DNA of 64,000 nucleotides from Roseiarcus sp963835215 (GTDB lineage Bacteria > Pseudomonadota > Alphaproteobacteria > Rhizobiales > Beijerinckiaceae). Made by a program: the position numbers and the translations under genes. Below the pieces are notes generated by a model that was not told the origin of the DNA, made no database searches, and saw only the letters and a program-made list of their open reading frames with translations. The stretch is taken from contig CAWIES010000001.1 in NCBI GenBank assembly GCA_963835215.1, forward strand, positions 62,001-126,000, written 5' to 3'. Numbering within the stretch: the stretch's first letter is position 1; every line of letters begins with the position of its first letter. Of the stretch, positions 1 through 8,537 are shown piece by piece.

Positions 1-1962
1 AAGCTGATCGTCGTTGGCCCGGCGGCGATCGTGAACGGCAAGCCGAGGCGGGGCACCGAGGTGAGTTTCGCCCCCTCGCCGCAAACTTTCACCATGATCG
101 AATTCGACTACGGGACGATCGAACACCGCCTGCGCGAGCTCGCCTTCCTCAATTCCGGCGTGCGGATCGTGCTGAGCGATCTGCGCGGGCCAGAGGCTAA
201 GCGCGAAGAGCTGCATTACGAGGGCGGCCTCGAAGCCTTCGTGCGCTATCTCGACCGCGCCAAGACGCCGCTGATCGACAAGCCGATCGTCATTCGCGGC
301 GAGCGCGACCGCATCGCGGTCGAAGTCGCGCTGTGGTGGAACGACAGCTACCACGAGAACGTGCTGCCGTTCACCAACAACATCCCGCAGCGCGATGGCG
401 GCACCCATCTCATCGGCCTGCGCAGCGCGTTGACCCGCCAGGTGACCGGCTACGCGGAAAAATCCGGCCTGTCGAAGCGCGAGAAAGTCGATCTGACCGG
501 CGACGACTGCCGCGAGGGACTGACCTGCGTGCTTTCGGTCAAGGCGCCCGATCCCAAGTTCTCTTCGCAGACCAAGGACAAGTTGGTCTCCTCGGAAGTC
601 CGCCCGGTGGTCGAGGGCCTGGTCAACGAATTGCTCGGCCAGTGGTTCGAGGAACACCCCGCCGACGCGCGCGTTGTCGTCGGCAAGGTGCTGGAGGCGG
701 CGCAGGCGCGCGAGGCGGCGCGTAAAGCGCGCGAGCTGACCCGCCGCAAGGGCGCGCTCGACATCGCCAGCCTGCCCGGCAAGCTAGCCGACTGCCAGGA
801 GCGCGATCCGGCCAAGTCGGAAATCTTCATCGTCGAGGGCGACTCGGCCGGCGGCACCGCCAAGCAGGGCCGCAACCGCGAGTTCCAGGCGGTCCTGCCG
901 CTGCGCGGCAAAATCCTCAACGTCGAGCGGGCCCGCTTCGACAAAATGCTGTCGAGCGAGCAGATCGGCACGCTGATCACGGCGCTGGGCGCGGGAATTG
1001 GGCGCGACGACTTCAATCTCGAAAAGCTGCGCTACCACAAGATCATCATCATGACCGACGCCGACGTCGATGGCGCGCATATCCGCACGCTGCTGCTGAC
1101 GTTCTTCTTCCGGCAGATGCGGCCGATCATCGAGGGCGGCTTCCTCTATATCGCCCAGCCGCCGCTGTTCAAGGTCAAGCGCGGCCAGTCCGAGCTCTAT
1201 CTCAAGGACGAGCGGGCGCTCGAAGACTATCTGGTCTCCGCCGGGCTGGAGGGCGCGGCGCTGCGGCTCGCCGATGGCGAGGTGCGCGCCGGCGCCGACC
1301 TGACCGCGCTGGTTGAGGAAGCGCGCGCCATGCGCCGGCAGTTGCAGCAGCTCCATTCGCGCTATGACGCCAGCGCGGTTGAGCAGGCGGCGCTGTCGGG
1401 CGCGCTGAAGCCACTCGCGCTCGAGGATGATCCCGAATGGCAGGCGCGTGCGCGTCTGCTCGAGCAGCGGATGAACGCGATTTCCGAAGAAACCGAGCGC
1501 GGCTGGGCCGCGCGCAGCGAAGCGGGCGGCTACGTGCTGACCCGCGAGGTGCGCGGCGTGAAGCAGGCCGAAACGCTCGACGCCGGGCTTCTCGCCTCGG
1601 CCGAAGCGCGCCGCCTTGACGAGCACGCACGGCCCTTGCGCGAAGCGTTCCGCGCGCCCGCGACCTTCCTGCGCCGCGGCGACGAGACGCCGGTTGCCGG
1701 GCCCTCCGACCTGCTCGAAACGGTCAACGCGGCGGGGCGCAAGGGCGTGACGTTCCAGCGCTACAAGGGCCTGGGCGAGATGAACAAGGATCAGCTCTGG
1801 GAGACGACCCTCGACCGCGAGGCGCGCTCGCTGCTGCAGGTGAAGATCCGCGAGGTCGATGAGGCCGACGATATTTTCGTCAAGCTGATGGGCGACGTCG
1901 TCGAGCCAAGGCGCGAGTTCATCCAGGACAACGCGCTGAACGTCGCCAACCTCGACGTCTGA
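1..1962 (+). CDS. gyrB: DNA gyrase subunit B, 5'-truncated by the window edge
   Basis: This is the ATP-driven subunit of DNA gyrase, which introduces negative supercoils together with GyrA. The frame is open from base 1 and no start lies inside the window, so roughly the first 150-170 residues (most of the ATPase domain) are missing. Visible parts are the end of the GHKL domain (GTEVSFAPSPQTF), the transducer domain, the TOPRIM motif EGDSAGG near base 835, the metal-binding DADVDGAHIR near base 1060, and the C-terminal QRYKGLGEMN near base 1757. About 180 residues separate the two TOPRIM halves from the tail, as in other Proteobacterial GyrB with an insert. It ends in NVANLDV, a typical GyrB terminus. 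No downstream partner gene; gyrA is not in the window. Confidence 0.97.
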   Translation, partial: KLIVVGPAAIVNGKPRRGTEVSFAPSPQTFTMIEFDYGTIEHRLRELAFLNSGVRIVLSDLRGPEAKREELHYEGGLEAFVRYLDRAKTPLIDKPIVIRGERDRIAVEVALWWNDSYHENVLPFTNNIPQRDGGTHLIGLRSALTRQVTGYAEKSGLSKREKVDLTGDDCREGLTCVLSVKAPDPKFSSQTKDKLVSSEVRPVVEGLVNELLGQWFEEHPADARVVVGKVLEAAQAREAARKARELTRRKGALDIASLPGKLADCQERDPAKSEIFIVEGDSAGGTAKQGRNREFQAVLPLRGKILNVERARFDKMLSSEQIGTLITALGAGIGRDDFNLEKLRYHKIIIMTDADVDGAHIRTLLLTFFFRQMRPIIEGGFLYIAQPPLFKVKRGQSELYLKDERALEDYLVSAGLEGAALRLADGEVRAGADLTALVEEARAMRRQLQQLHSRYDASAVEQAALSGALKPLALEDDPEWQARARLLEQRMNAISEETERGWAARSEAGGYVLTREVRGVKQAETLDAGLLASAEARRLDEHARPLREAFRAPATFLRRGDETPVAGPSDLLETVNAAGRKGVTFQRYKGLGEMNKDQLWETTLDREARSLLQVKIREVDEADDIFVKLMGDVVEPRREFIQDNALNVANLDV

Positions 1963-2302
1963 CCGAAACCAGCGTGACGCACTGACGCCAAAACATTCGG
2001 CGTCTGGCTCGACGCCGCAATCTGCTCGCCCTCATCTCGTCATCCCCGCGTAAGCGGGGATCAAGCCGTTCCGCCGTCGCCGCCCTCGACCGGCGCCCGC
2101 GTGCGCCCGCCGTGGCGCGCCGCCTGCCGAGTAGCCTACCTCGTTCGACGTAGTCGCGAGGCGCGGACCGCTCGATCGCGAGTCGGAATCTCCCCCGAGC
2201 GGGGCGCGGATACCCCGAAAAGCCAACTGTCGAGATCGGCGCAGAAGCGCACAATCGGGCACCTAAACTTTTGTTTTTGTTAACCATTACCCGAGGTGCG
2301 TC
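1963..2302. other. Intergenic region after gyrB, REP palindrome only
   Basis: There is no convincing gene in these 340 bases. They hold one REP-like palindrome (listed separately) and, just before the next gene, an AT-rich stretch around 2260-2290 that could contain its promoter. The short ORFs here end in the LIPAYAGMT-like peptide produced by this dispersed repeat and are not genes. Confidence 0.6.
2042..2061. repeat. REP-like palindrome
   Basis: Perfect inverted repeat ATCCCCGC-GTAA-GCGGGGAT preceded by GTC. The same core appears twice in inverted orientation at 13609-13685, so it is a dispersed element of this genome rather than a gene-specific terminator. Confidence 0.8.
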
Positions 2303-2917
2303 ATGCACAATGTGCCCTTGCGTCGCTCGTCCAGCCTGTATCTCGCGGCGATGGCCGGCGTGTCCGTTGCAGCGCTGCTGATGTTCGCCGCGCCCGCCGC
2401 CGCTGAGTGCGTGCCGGTTTTGCCAGGCGCAGCGCCCAGCGTTTCCGCCGACACGAATGACAAGTGCGCGGTGCAGCGCGGCAACGCGGCGGTGGCGCCC
2501 GACGATACGGACGATACGCCTGGATCGCCCCCGTCCCCGCCTGACGATCATTGGCACCACCATCATCATCATCATCACCATCATCACCACCATGATGATC
2601 ATCACCATGATCATCATCACGACCACCACCACGATCACGATCATCACCACGACCACCATCACGACGATCATCATCACGACCATCACCACGACGACCATCA
2701 CCACGACCACCATCATGACGATCATCACCATGATCATCATCACGATGACCATCATCATGACCACCATCACGATGATCATCATCACGACCATCATCACAAC
2801 GATCATCACCATGACCACCACCACGATCATGATCATGATCGCGGCCACCACGGGCATCATGGCGACCATGGCCACCACGGCAGCCATGGCCATCACGGGC
2901 ACCACGGCCACCACTAG
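2303..2917 (+). CDS. Secreted histidine/aspartate-repeat protein, possible metal buffer
   Basis: The product is 204 residues and unusual. Residues 1-35 form a signal peptide with a hydrophobic core and a cleavage site after AAA. A short variable linker (residues about 36-85) leads to a run of 13 histidines. A tandem array built on the 9-residue unit DDHHHDHHH, about six copies, follows, and the protein closes with a Gly/His tail (HHGHHGDHGHHG). Roughly half of the mature protein is His. Such tracts bind Zn, Ni, Cu or Co in other proteins; here that is inference. GAGGTG sits at RBS distance before the ATG. It stands alone, with a terminator hairpin 24 bases after the stop. The array probably expands and contracts by slippage. 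Confidence 0.75.
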   Translation: MHNVPLRRSSSLYLAAMAGVSVAALLMFAAPAAAECVPVLPGAAPSVSADTNDKCAVQRGNAAVAPDDTDDTPGSPPSPPDDHWHHHHHHHHHHHHHDDHHHDHHHDHHHDHDHHHDHHHDDHHHDHHHDDHHHDHHHDDHHHDHHHDDHHHDHHHDDHHHDHHHNDHHHDHHHDHDHDRGHHGHHGDHGHHGSHGHHGHHGHH

Positions 2918-2940
2918 CGGCCCTCGATTGCTCGAAATGA

Positions 2941-2968
2941 GACGGTCCCGATCTCGGGACCGTCGGTT
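2941..2968 (+). terminator. Intrinsic terminator of the His-rich gene
   Basis: Perfect 10-bp stem GACGGTCCCG / CGGGACCGTC with an ATCT loop (2941-2964), followed by GGTTTCG. The T-tract is weak, so termination may be partial. Confidence 0.7.
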
Positions 2969-3156
2969 TCGTGGGGAAGACCCAGCGTCGGGCGGCCCCA
3001 AGCGGGGTCGAGCGCGGCGAAGGCGGGTAGGGATTGTCGCGCGGGGAATGGGCGCGGAAATCTCAAGGACGCTCCTGGAGCGCCAAGCGACAAGGGCAGA
3101 GCGGGCGTTTCAGCCACGCGCCGCGAGCCGTCGGAAACGCCGCCGCGAGCTTCCGT

Positions 3157-3228
3157 AACGCTGCCGCAGGCGCTTGGAACGCTGCCGCAGGCGCTTGGAA
3201 CTCTGCCGCAGGCGCTTGGAACGCTCCG
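3157..3228. repeat. 21-bp tandem repeat, three and a half copies
   Basis: The unit aacgctgccgcaggcgcttgg occurs at 3157-3177 and 3178-3198 and, with one change, at 3199-3219. A partial copy then runs into the LuxR-derived sequence. The unit is a multiple of 3 but no supported gene crosses it. Confidence 0.85.
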
Positions 3229-3231
3229 GCC

Positions 3232-3490
3232 TTCACATCATCGGGGCGAGGCCGAGCGCGGCCTGAGTGCGGTTCGAGGCGCGCAGCTTCTTCATGATGT
3301 TGCGCAAGTGAACCTTCACCGTGCTCTCGGAAATGCCGAGCTGGTGCGCGATGATCTTGTTTTGATGGCCTTCGCGCAGGCTGCGCAGCACGTCGTACTC
3401 GCGAGCGGCTTGGGCGCTTGGGTCGCAAGCGAGCTACCCCGCCTCGTCGCGAGCCCCCCGCAAAGATCGATTTGGCGGGCGCGGGCGCGA
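3232..3490 (-). pseudogene. Truncated second copy of the LuxR regulator 3' end
   Basis: Bases 3232-3412 are nearly identical to 4313-4491, the 3' end of the intact LuxR gene, including the helix-turn-helix and stop codon. Beyond 3412 a deletion of about 50 net bases follows. Recognisable but diverged similarity then continues (gagctaccccgcctcgtcg against cagctgccccgcctcgtcg) to about 3490, where it ends. There is no receiver part and no start, so this is a relic of a partial gene duplication. The near identity of the HTH part against the decay further upstream suggests recent gene conversion or a recent duplication followed by a deletion. Confidence 0.8.
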
Positions 3491-3516
3491 CGTCTCCCGA
3501 AGCACCGCAGCCGGGG

Positions 3517-4312
3517 CTATTGGATTCGCGTCACTGTCCAGCTTGCGAAGTCCTTGGCGATCACGACGCGGTAGACCGGCGCGTCGCCGTCCGCAAGGTC
3601 GAGCATGGCGACCCAATAGCTGTAGCGACCGTCCTCGACCCCGTTCAGCCCGACCGCCCAAGCGCCGCGAAATGCAATGGTTGGGGCAGCTTGCGTGCGA
3701 TGCGATTGGCGTACCAAATACCGCCGCCTTCGATCATGACGACGAGCGTCTTTCCCGCCGCATAGGCAGCGCCGCCCTTGTCGCGCTTCTTTGTGATCGC
3801 CGCGAGCGCGAGATCGCTGATGTCGGCCGTTGCGCCAATCGGTGCCAAGACGATGACGTGTTCAGTCAGCCATGTCTCGTCAGTCTTTGGATCGCAAATG
3901 AGCCCGTCGCCACCGGTCGGGTCGCTGCTGAACGTCAAGGCACGGCCGTCCGCGGCGTTGACCGTCACGGAGAGCAGCCAATTGGCGAGCGCTTCGCGGG
4001 AACGCATTCCGCCGAACCGGCGGAAGGGCTTACCGGTGCGGATATGCTCGCTATTGCGAATGAATGGCTCAAGCTCCTTAAGCGCCACCGCCAGACTTTT
4101 GAACCGCGTCACCTGGTAGTTCAGCGCACCGCGCATTTCTGGGGCCTTCTGCGACGACGATGCGCGCGACGATCGCGGGCTCGCCGCGCAAGCTGCCGCC
4201 AATATGGGTTGCGCGCCGAAGCGCGGCAAGGTTGTCGAACACGCCGACCAAGTAAGCGCGCGAACGGAACGGCAAGAATTGACCGCTGGCACCCGCAGCG
4301 CGAGGTCGGGGC
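3517..4312 (-). pseudogene. Frameshifted hypothetical protein between the two LuxR copies
   Basis: Three minus-strand frames join into one plausible protein: GQFLPFRSRAYLVGVFDNL... (before about 4141), MRGALNYQVTRFKSLAVALK... (4141 to about 3681), then TIAFRGAWAVGLNGVEDG...FASWTVTRIQ to the stop at 3517. One extra base near 4141 and one missing base near 3681 explain the breaks. I do not recognise the family. The 5' end runs without a start into the LuxR duplication, so the gene is also truncated. The parts are compositionally protein-like (DDP/WLLSV/VVMIEGGG), so it was a real gene that arrived or was duplicated together with the LuxR fragment. Confidence 0.6.
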
Positions 4313-4314
4313 CT

Positions 4315-5085
4315 TCACATCATCGGGGCGAGGCCAAGCGCGGCCTGAGTGCGGTTCGAGGCGCGCAGCTTCTTCATGATGTTGCGCAAGTGAACCTTCA
4401 CCGTGCTCTCGGAAATGCCGAGCTGGTGCGCGATGATCTTGTTTTGATGGCCTTCGCGCAGGCTGCGCAGCACGTCGTACTCGCGAGCGGTCAAGTTGCA
4501 CTCGCGTTCGGTCAAGCCGTAGCGAAACGGCGCGCGCGCGACGGTCGCGCTCGGATCGTAGACCAGCTGCCCCGCCTCGTCGTAGGCCCCTGTGGCCGCA
4601 GTCGACTTGGCCGGCGCCGGGATTTCAGGGGGCAGACAGTAACCGCCAACCGACATCAGATGGATCGCGGCAACCGCGACATCCATTCCTGCCGAAAGCG
4701 AGACGACGCCCGCGACGCCGAGTGCGCCCAGACCCGTGGCGGCCGGCGCGCGTTCGTCCGGGGTCACGACGCCGACCGCCGCCCCGCCGCAGCGGGCGCT
4801 CAGCGCGCCGATCTGCGCCCGTAGCGCCTCGCGGCCGCATACGAGCGGGTCGAAGCTGATCAGGCCGAGGCGCGCTGGCCCGAAGACGACGTCCTCGACG
4901 GCTTCGTAGCACTCGAGACGAACGTCTTCGATGAAGCGCGCCACGACATGGGCGAGGCTGTCGCGAAACAGGCCGCGCGGCGCCACCAGCGCCACCCGAC
5001 CCAGGGCGGGCTCGAAAGCGATCGCCTCATTGCGACCGCGCTGAAACGGCCGACTGGCGGAAATTGACGATGTGGTCGCAGACAT
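4315..5085 (-). CDS. LuxR-family DNA-binding response regulator
   Basis: The C-terminal 60 residues are a canonical LuxR/NarL helix-turn-helix (LTAREYDVLRSL...HQNKIIAHQLGISESTVKVHLRNIMKKL). Residues about 25-140 resemble a degenerate receiver: the hydrophobic strand expected to end in the phospho-acceptor Asp reads LGLISFD, so the acceptor may be displaced or absent. I start at the ATG at 5085 because AAGGA lies 5 bases upstream; an earlier start at 5115 is possible. It lies 89 bases downstream of the pseudo-receiver gene on the same strand and probably shares its transcript. Likely a transcription regulator not controlled by classical phosphorylation; targets unknown. Confidence 0.85.
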   Translation of the reverse strand: MSATTSSISASRPFQRGRNEAIAFEPALGRVALVAPRGLFRDSLAHVVARFIEDVRLECYEAVEDVVFGPARLGLISFDPLVCGREALRAQIGALSARCGGAAVGVVTPDERAPAATGLGALGVAGVVSLSAGMDVAVAAIHLMSVGGYCLPPEIPAPAKSTAATGAYDEAGQLVYDPSATVARAPFRYGLTERECNLTAREYDVLRSLREGHQNKIIAHQLGISESTVKVHLRNIMKKLRASNRTQAALGLAPMM

Positions 5086-5174
5086 GGGGATCCTTAGCCG
5101 TTGTTGAGCGACCATTTGGGGTCGCTTCGTTCACTGCCTCCGCGCCCGCCGCGCGCGGCCAAAGATCGAGAAAA

Positions 5175-5741
5175 TCAGGCCGTTGCGCGCCCTCCCGCGC
5201 GCGGTTGCGAAACTGCCGCCGGGTGAACCGGGATGTGGACCCTCCCTCCCGCCAGCACCAGTTGGATGGCTGCGATCAGCAGGGGCGCCCCGCAATTTGC
5301 GGGAAGCGACCCGGCCACGCCGAATTGGGCCGCCGTCTCGGCGCTGAGCGCGCTCTCCGATTCGGACAGCAGCAGCAAAGACGCGCCCGAGACCGAGGCG
5401 ACGATCTCGTCGATCTGCGGCTCGCCAAGCGGCGAGGAAACGATCAGCACCAGGTCCGGCGCCCCGGCGCGCCGCGCCTCCCAGGGACGCGCGCGGCCAA
5501 CGGCGACGACGTCGAAACTCGGCAGCTCGGCGCTGAGCAGTTGCGTCAGGCACTCGCGACGCAAGCGAACGTCGTCGATCAGCAGCACCGTCTTGTGGGC
5601 GGGAGCGCTCGCGGGCGCACTCTTCAGCTTCGCCGGCGCGCGGCGGGCGGCGCCCTCGGGGGCGGCCGCAACACTCGCCAATTGCTGGCGCTCGGCTCTG
5701 GCGGGTTTGCGCCGCCATAGCGAGGCGGCTTCGCCGTTCAT
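5175..5741 (-). CDS. Receiver-like protein without output domain
   Basis: Has an N-terminal basic, Ala/Pro-rich segment of about 50 residues, then a CheY-like fold beginning KTVLLIDDVRLRRECLTQLL with the acidic pair DD. The strand where the phosphorylated Asp should lie reads DLVLIVSS, so the Asp is replaced and this is probably a pseudo-receiver. There is no HTH or enzymatic domain after it. I chose the ATG at 5741 because the longer upstream extension is Arg-rich and has no family-like features. It precedes the LuxR regulator on the same strand with a similar N-terminal layout, so the pair may be paralogues acting together. Function otherwise unknown. Confidence 0.65.
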   Translation of the reverse strand: MNGEAASLWRRKPARAERQQLASVAAAPEGAARRAPAKLKSAPASAPAHKTVLLIDDVRLRRECLTQLLSAELPSFDVVAVGRARPWEARRAGAPDLVLIVSSPLGEPQIDEIVASVSGASLLLLSESESALSAETAAQFGVAGSLPANCGAPLLIAAIQLVLAGGRVHIPVHPAAVSQPRAGGRATA

Positions 5742-6335
5742 TTTCACCACGCTACCGAAATCCGACACAACGCGACTCCGTGAACACAACCTCCGGCGTT
5801 CTTCCTGCGACAGCGATCGAAAGCGCCTTTTTCTGGCCACCAACGAATCGCCGTGAGATCGAAGTAGTCTCGTCAAATTCCAAGTAGTCTTGCGCGACCC
5901 GTTTCCCGTTGCATAAGGTCGTTTCCGCGCCAGCCACCGTTAAATGTTAATAAAAAGCTAACGAAATCAATTAGACTTGTCAAACTGTCTCGTTCGCTAT
6001 CGCTCTAGATGGCTAACGCAGGGGCAGGGACGAATCGGAATCCGGGGATCACGCGGTATATTCGTGGCAGGCGCCGGTGACGCTGTTCAGACATCGCATC
6101 GTCTCAAAAGAGACATGAGTGGCGATCGAGCGCGCGCGGAAGTTATCCCCAGGATGGTTGTCTTAGTCACACAAACAAGTGCGATTGTCGGACAAGCTGC
6201 GGCGCCGTGACGCTTCGCGTGCGTCGCACTTGGGCGGACCACCGTCGCGCAGACGCGAGTCCCGAGCCGCCGCATTGCGCTCGCTCGTTCGTCGAAGAGA
6301 GAGCAGTCGCAACGACGACCGGCGTTCGACAACAA
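5742..6335. other. 594-base intergenic region
   Basis: No supported gene. Around 5940-5985 there is a marked AT-rich island (taaatgttaataaaaagctaacg) in otherwise GC-rich DNA, suitable for the promoter of the minus-strand receiver/LuxR genes. The remaining ORFs are short, Arg-rich shadows. Confidence 0.5.
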
Positions 6336-7634
6336 TCAGCGCAGGTCGAAGCGGATTGGCGCGACATAGGCGCGCGGCGCGTCCGCTGGCGGGGGCGGCA
6401 ACGGGCTTGCCCGGCGCACCGCGGCCACAGCTTCAGCGTCGAGCGCCCCGTCGCCGCTGGAGCGCGCAAGCTGCGCCAGGGTGACGTCGCCGGCGGCGTC
6501 GAGCGCGAAACTTACCGCCGCCACGCCCGCCGCGCCGCGCGCCCGTGCGGCTTCCGGATAGCGCACGGCGCTCGAAATCTTGGCGAGCAGCGCATTGCGA
6601 TAGGCGGCGACATCGGCGACGCCGCGCGCAGGAGCCGACCCGGCAGACGCCGTCGAGGCGGCGGCGCGCGGAAGCGGCTTGGCTCGCGCGGCGGGAACCT
6701 TGGGCGACGGCTTGGGCAAAGGCTTCGGCGAAGATTTGGGCAAGGCCGACGCGCTCGGCTTGGGCCGCGCGGCAGGCGGCTGCGCGGCGGGCGCCGCCGG
6801 CGTCGCGATCGCGCGCGGCGCAATCGGCGCGGCGCCGGTCGTGTTGGATGCTGGCGGCGGCGCGACGGCGACCGGCTCGTCTTTCGCTGCAAGAGCGGGA
6901 GGCGGCGCGTTCTCGGCCGGGGGCGCTGGGATCGACTCTGGCGCAACTGACGATGCGACCGTAGCCGCAGCGCTCGGTTGGGCTTCGTCAGCCGCGGGGC
7001 TCGGCCGAGCTTCGTCTGGCGACGGCCGCGCGACGGCGACCGGCTCGTCTTTCGTTGCAAGGGTGGGACGCGGCGCGTTCTCGGCCGTCGGCGTTGGGAC
7101 AGACTCTGGCGCCGCGGACGGTGCGAGGGTCGGCTCCGGCTTTGGCGCGGCGAGTGGCGTGGCTTCGCTCGGCGCCGGCGCGTCGGACGAGGGTGCAGAG
7201 GCGACGACGACTGGCGCAGTCTCGGTCGCAAGGGCGGCTGGCGGCGAAACATCTTGCGCCGGCGTCACCGGGGGCGTCGAGGGTTGCGCAGCCTCGACGT
7301 CGTGCTCGTGCGCGGATTCGGGGGTTGATGCCGCCGACGCGGGGCGCGTGGCGACTGCGTCGGCGACCACGAATTCGACCGCGATCGCGTCGGGGTCGCC
7401 GGTCGGCTGTGCTGGGCGAGGGGCGAGCGCGATGGCGAGAAGGATGCCGACGTGAGCGCTCAGCGAAGCGAGAGCGGCGATCGCCAGGAGGGAGCGCGAG
7501 GGCAGGCTAGAGACAGGCGCCGATGCGCCGCCGGGCAAAGCCGCAAGTCGCGGCGCGAGCGAGCCTTGCGTCGCGGCTGCAACGTCGGCCGAACCGATCC
7601 AAGCGTTCTCGTCGATCGCCGCCGCCCGCGTCAC
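6336..7634 (-). CDS. TonB-like energy-transducing protein
   Basis: The 432-residue protein has the TonB plan. A cytoplasmic N-terminus is followed by one membrane segment (residues about 48-71), a long Pro/Ala/Glu-rich periplasmic spacer (about 75-330), then a TonB C-terminal domain starting near AAYRNALLAKISSAVRYPEAARARG and ending in YVAPIRFDLR. It should couple the proton motive force to outer-membrane receptors, but no ExbB/ExbD or receptor genes are in the window. The spacer contains an internal duplication of about 45 residues (PES(V/I)P.P.AENAP...DEPVAVA twice). Neighbours are a tRNA-Ser gene on the same strand upstream and an untranslated region downstream. Confidence 0.88.
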   Translation of the reverse strand: MTRAAAIDENAWIGSADVAAATQGSLAPRLAALPGGASAPVSSLPSRSLLAIAALASLSAHVGILLAIALAPRPAQPTGDPDAIAVEFVVADAVATRPASAASTPESAHEHDVEAAQPSTPPVTPAQDVSPPAALATETAPVVVASAPSSDAPAPSEATPLAAPKPEPTLAPSAAPESVPTPTAENAPRPTLATKDEPVAVARPSPDEARPSPAADEAQPSAAATVASSVAPESIPAPPAENAPPPALAAKDEPVAVAPPPASNTTGAAPIAPRAIATPAAPAAQPPAARPKPSASALPKSSPKPLPKPSPKVPAARAKPLPRAAASTASAGSAPARGVADVAAYRNALLAKISSAVRYPEAARARGAAGVAAVSFALDAAGDVTLAQLARSSGDGALDAEAVAAVRRASPLPPPPADAPRAYVAPIRFDLR

Positions 7635-7791
7635 GCCGCCGTCCCTGCCTTGTCGCTGTCGCCCGGCCTTGTCGCCTTCACCCGCAAGCTCGCGCCGAAC
7701 GGCGCCGCTCGCCAGACGAATATGCGCAGCTTAGCGCTAGCCGATCCGCAATTCGAGCGAGACGGCGCTGGCAAGCCGGCGCCAAGTGAAA

Positions 7792-7887
7792 TGGCGGAGA
7801 CGGAGGGATTCGAACCCTCGATAGGGCTTTACAACCCTATAACGGTTTAGCAAACCGCCGCCTTCAGCCTCTCGGCCACATCTCCGC
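7792..7887 (-). tRNA. tRNA-Ser (GCU)
   Basis: Read on the minus strand it starts GCGGAGATGTGGCCGAG and ends TCTCCGCCA. The acceptor stem GCGGAGA pairs with TCTCCGC, the anticodon loop is TTGCTAA (anticodon GCT), and there is a long variable arm (TATAGGGTTGTAAAGCCCTAT) typical of class II tRNA-Ser. The TTCGAAT T-loop and an encoded CCA are present. Confidence 0.96.
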
Positions 7888-8170
7888 GTCAGCGACTGGC
7901 GCTGCGGCGGGGAGGTATGCCCGACGCCCGAAGCCATTGCAAGCGCCGCGGCTCAAGCCGTTGCAACGCCCAGAAACTGTGGGGATTGGGCGGCGCGCAG
8001 AGGCGGGCGCCTCAAGTCGCAGCGAGCCGAAAAGATTGAGCGGCAGGCGGTGGTCGCCGGAGACCGGATCGATTCAAACGAAGCCGCCGCCGCATCGGCG
8101 CTCCGTCTTGAAGAGACCGGCCGCAACCAATCTCTCGAGGCGGACGTGAGGCCCGCCAGCTTCGCGAGCT

Positions 8171-8217
8171 GGCTGATCAGACAGGGCGAAAACGCCGCAC
8201 ACCAAGTCTGATCAGCC
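8171..8217. terminator. Long nested hairpin downstream of the histone-like gene
   Basis: GGCTGATCAGA (8171-8181) pairs perfectly with TCTGATCAGCC (8207-8217). The spacer contains an inner GGCG-TTTT-CGCC hairpin on the minus strand. It lies 24 bases after the stop of the minus-strand histone-like gene, so a terminator or 3' stabilising structure is likely, though no T-run follows. Confidence 0.55.
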
Positions 8218-8240
8218 GTTGCTCGTCGAGAGCGACCGCG

Positions 8241-8537
8241 CTAGGGCGCGGAAGGAGTCTCTGTCGGCGCCGCCGCTGGCGGGACGACTTTCTTGCGTTT
8301 TGCTGGGGCTTTGCGCGCCTTTTTGGCGGCGCCCTTTTTGGCGGCCTTGCGGGCGCCCTTTTTGGCGGTCTTGCGAGCGCCCTTCTTCACCGCGGACTTC
8401 CGCGTGGCCTTCTTCGCAACGACCTTGCGCGCGCCCTTCTTGGCAGGCTTCCTGGCCACCTTGCGGGCGCCCTTTTTCGCGGTCTTCTTCGCGGCGGACT
8501 TCTTCGCCGGTCTCTTTTTAGCAGCAGCTTTCGCCAT
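8241..8537 (-). CDS. Histone H1-like Lys/Ala-rich DNA-binding protein
   Basis: The product is 98 residues, nearly all Lys, Ala, Arg and Gly in repeats of the type KKGARK / KKAARKPA (AKKTAKKGARKVARKPAKKG region), ending in a Pro/Thr tail. This resembles eukaryotic H1 tails and bacterial Hc1/Hc2-, AlgP- or BpH1-type nucleoproteins that bind and compact DNA; that role is inferred from composition. I start at the ATG at 8537, preceded by AAAGGGA. The longer ORF to 8660 has no coding signature. It sits alone, with a hairpin immediately downstream. Confidence 0.82.
   Translation of the reverse strand: MAKAAAKKRPAKKSAAKKTAKKGARKVARKPAKKGARKVVAKKATRKSAVKKGARKTAKKGARKAAKKGAAKKARKAPAKRKKVVPPAAAPTETPSAP

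Noticed and set aside
784..1626. 280-residue minus-strand ORF inside gyrB
   Set aside because: GC-rich shadow of gyrB, no family pattern.
1919..3001. 360-residue minus-strand ORF rich in V/M/I
   Set aside because: Antisense reading of the His/Asp repeat (CAC/GAT codons give GTG/ATC on the other strand). The plus strand has RBS, signal peptide and terminator.
3157..3228. Short tandem repeat considered as CRISPR
   Set aside because: Units abut directly, with no spacers.
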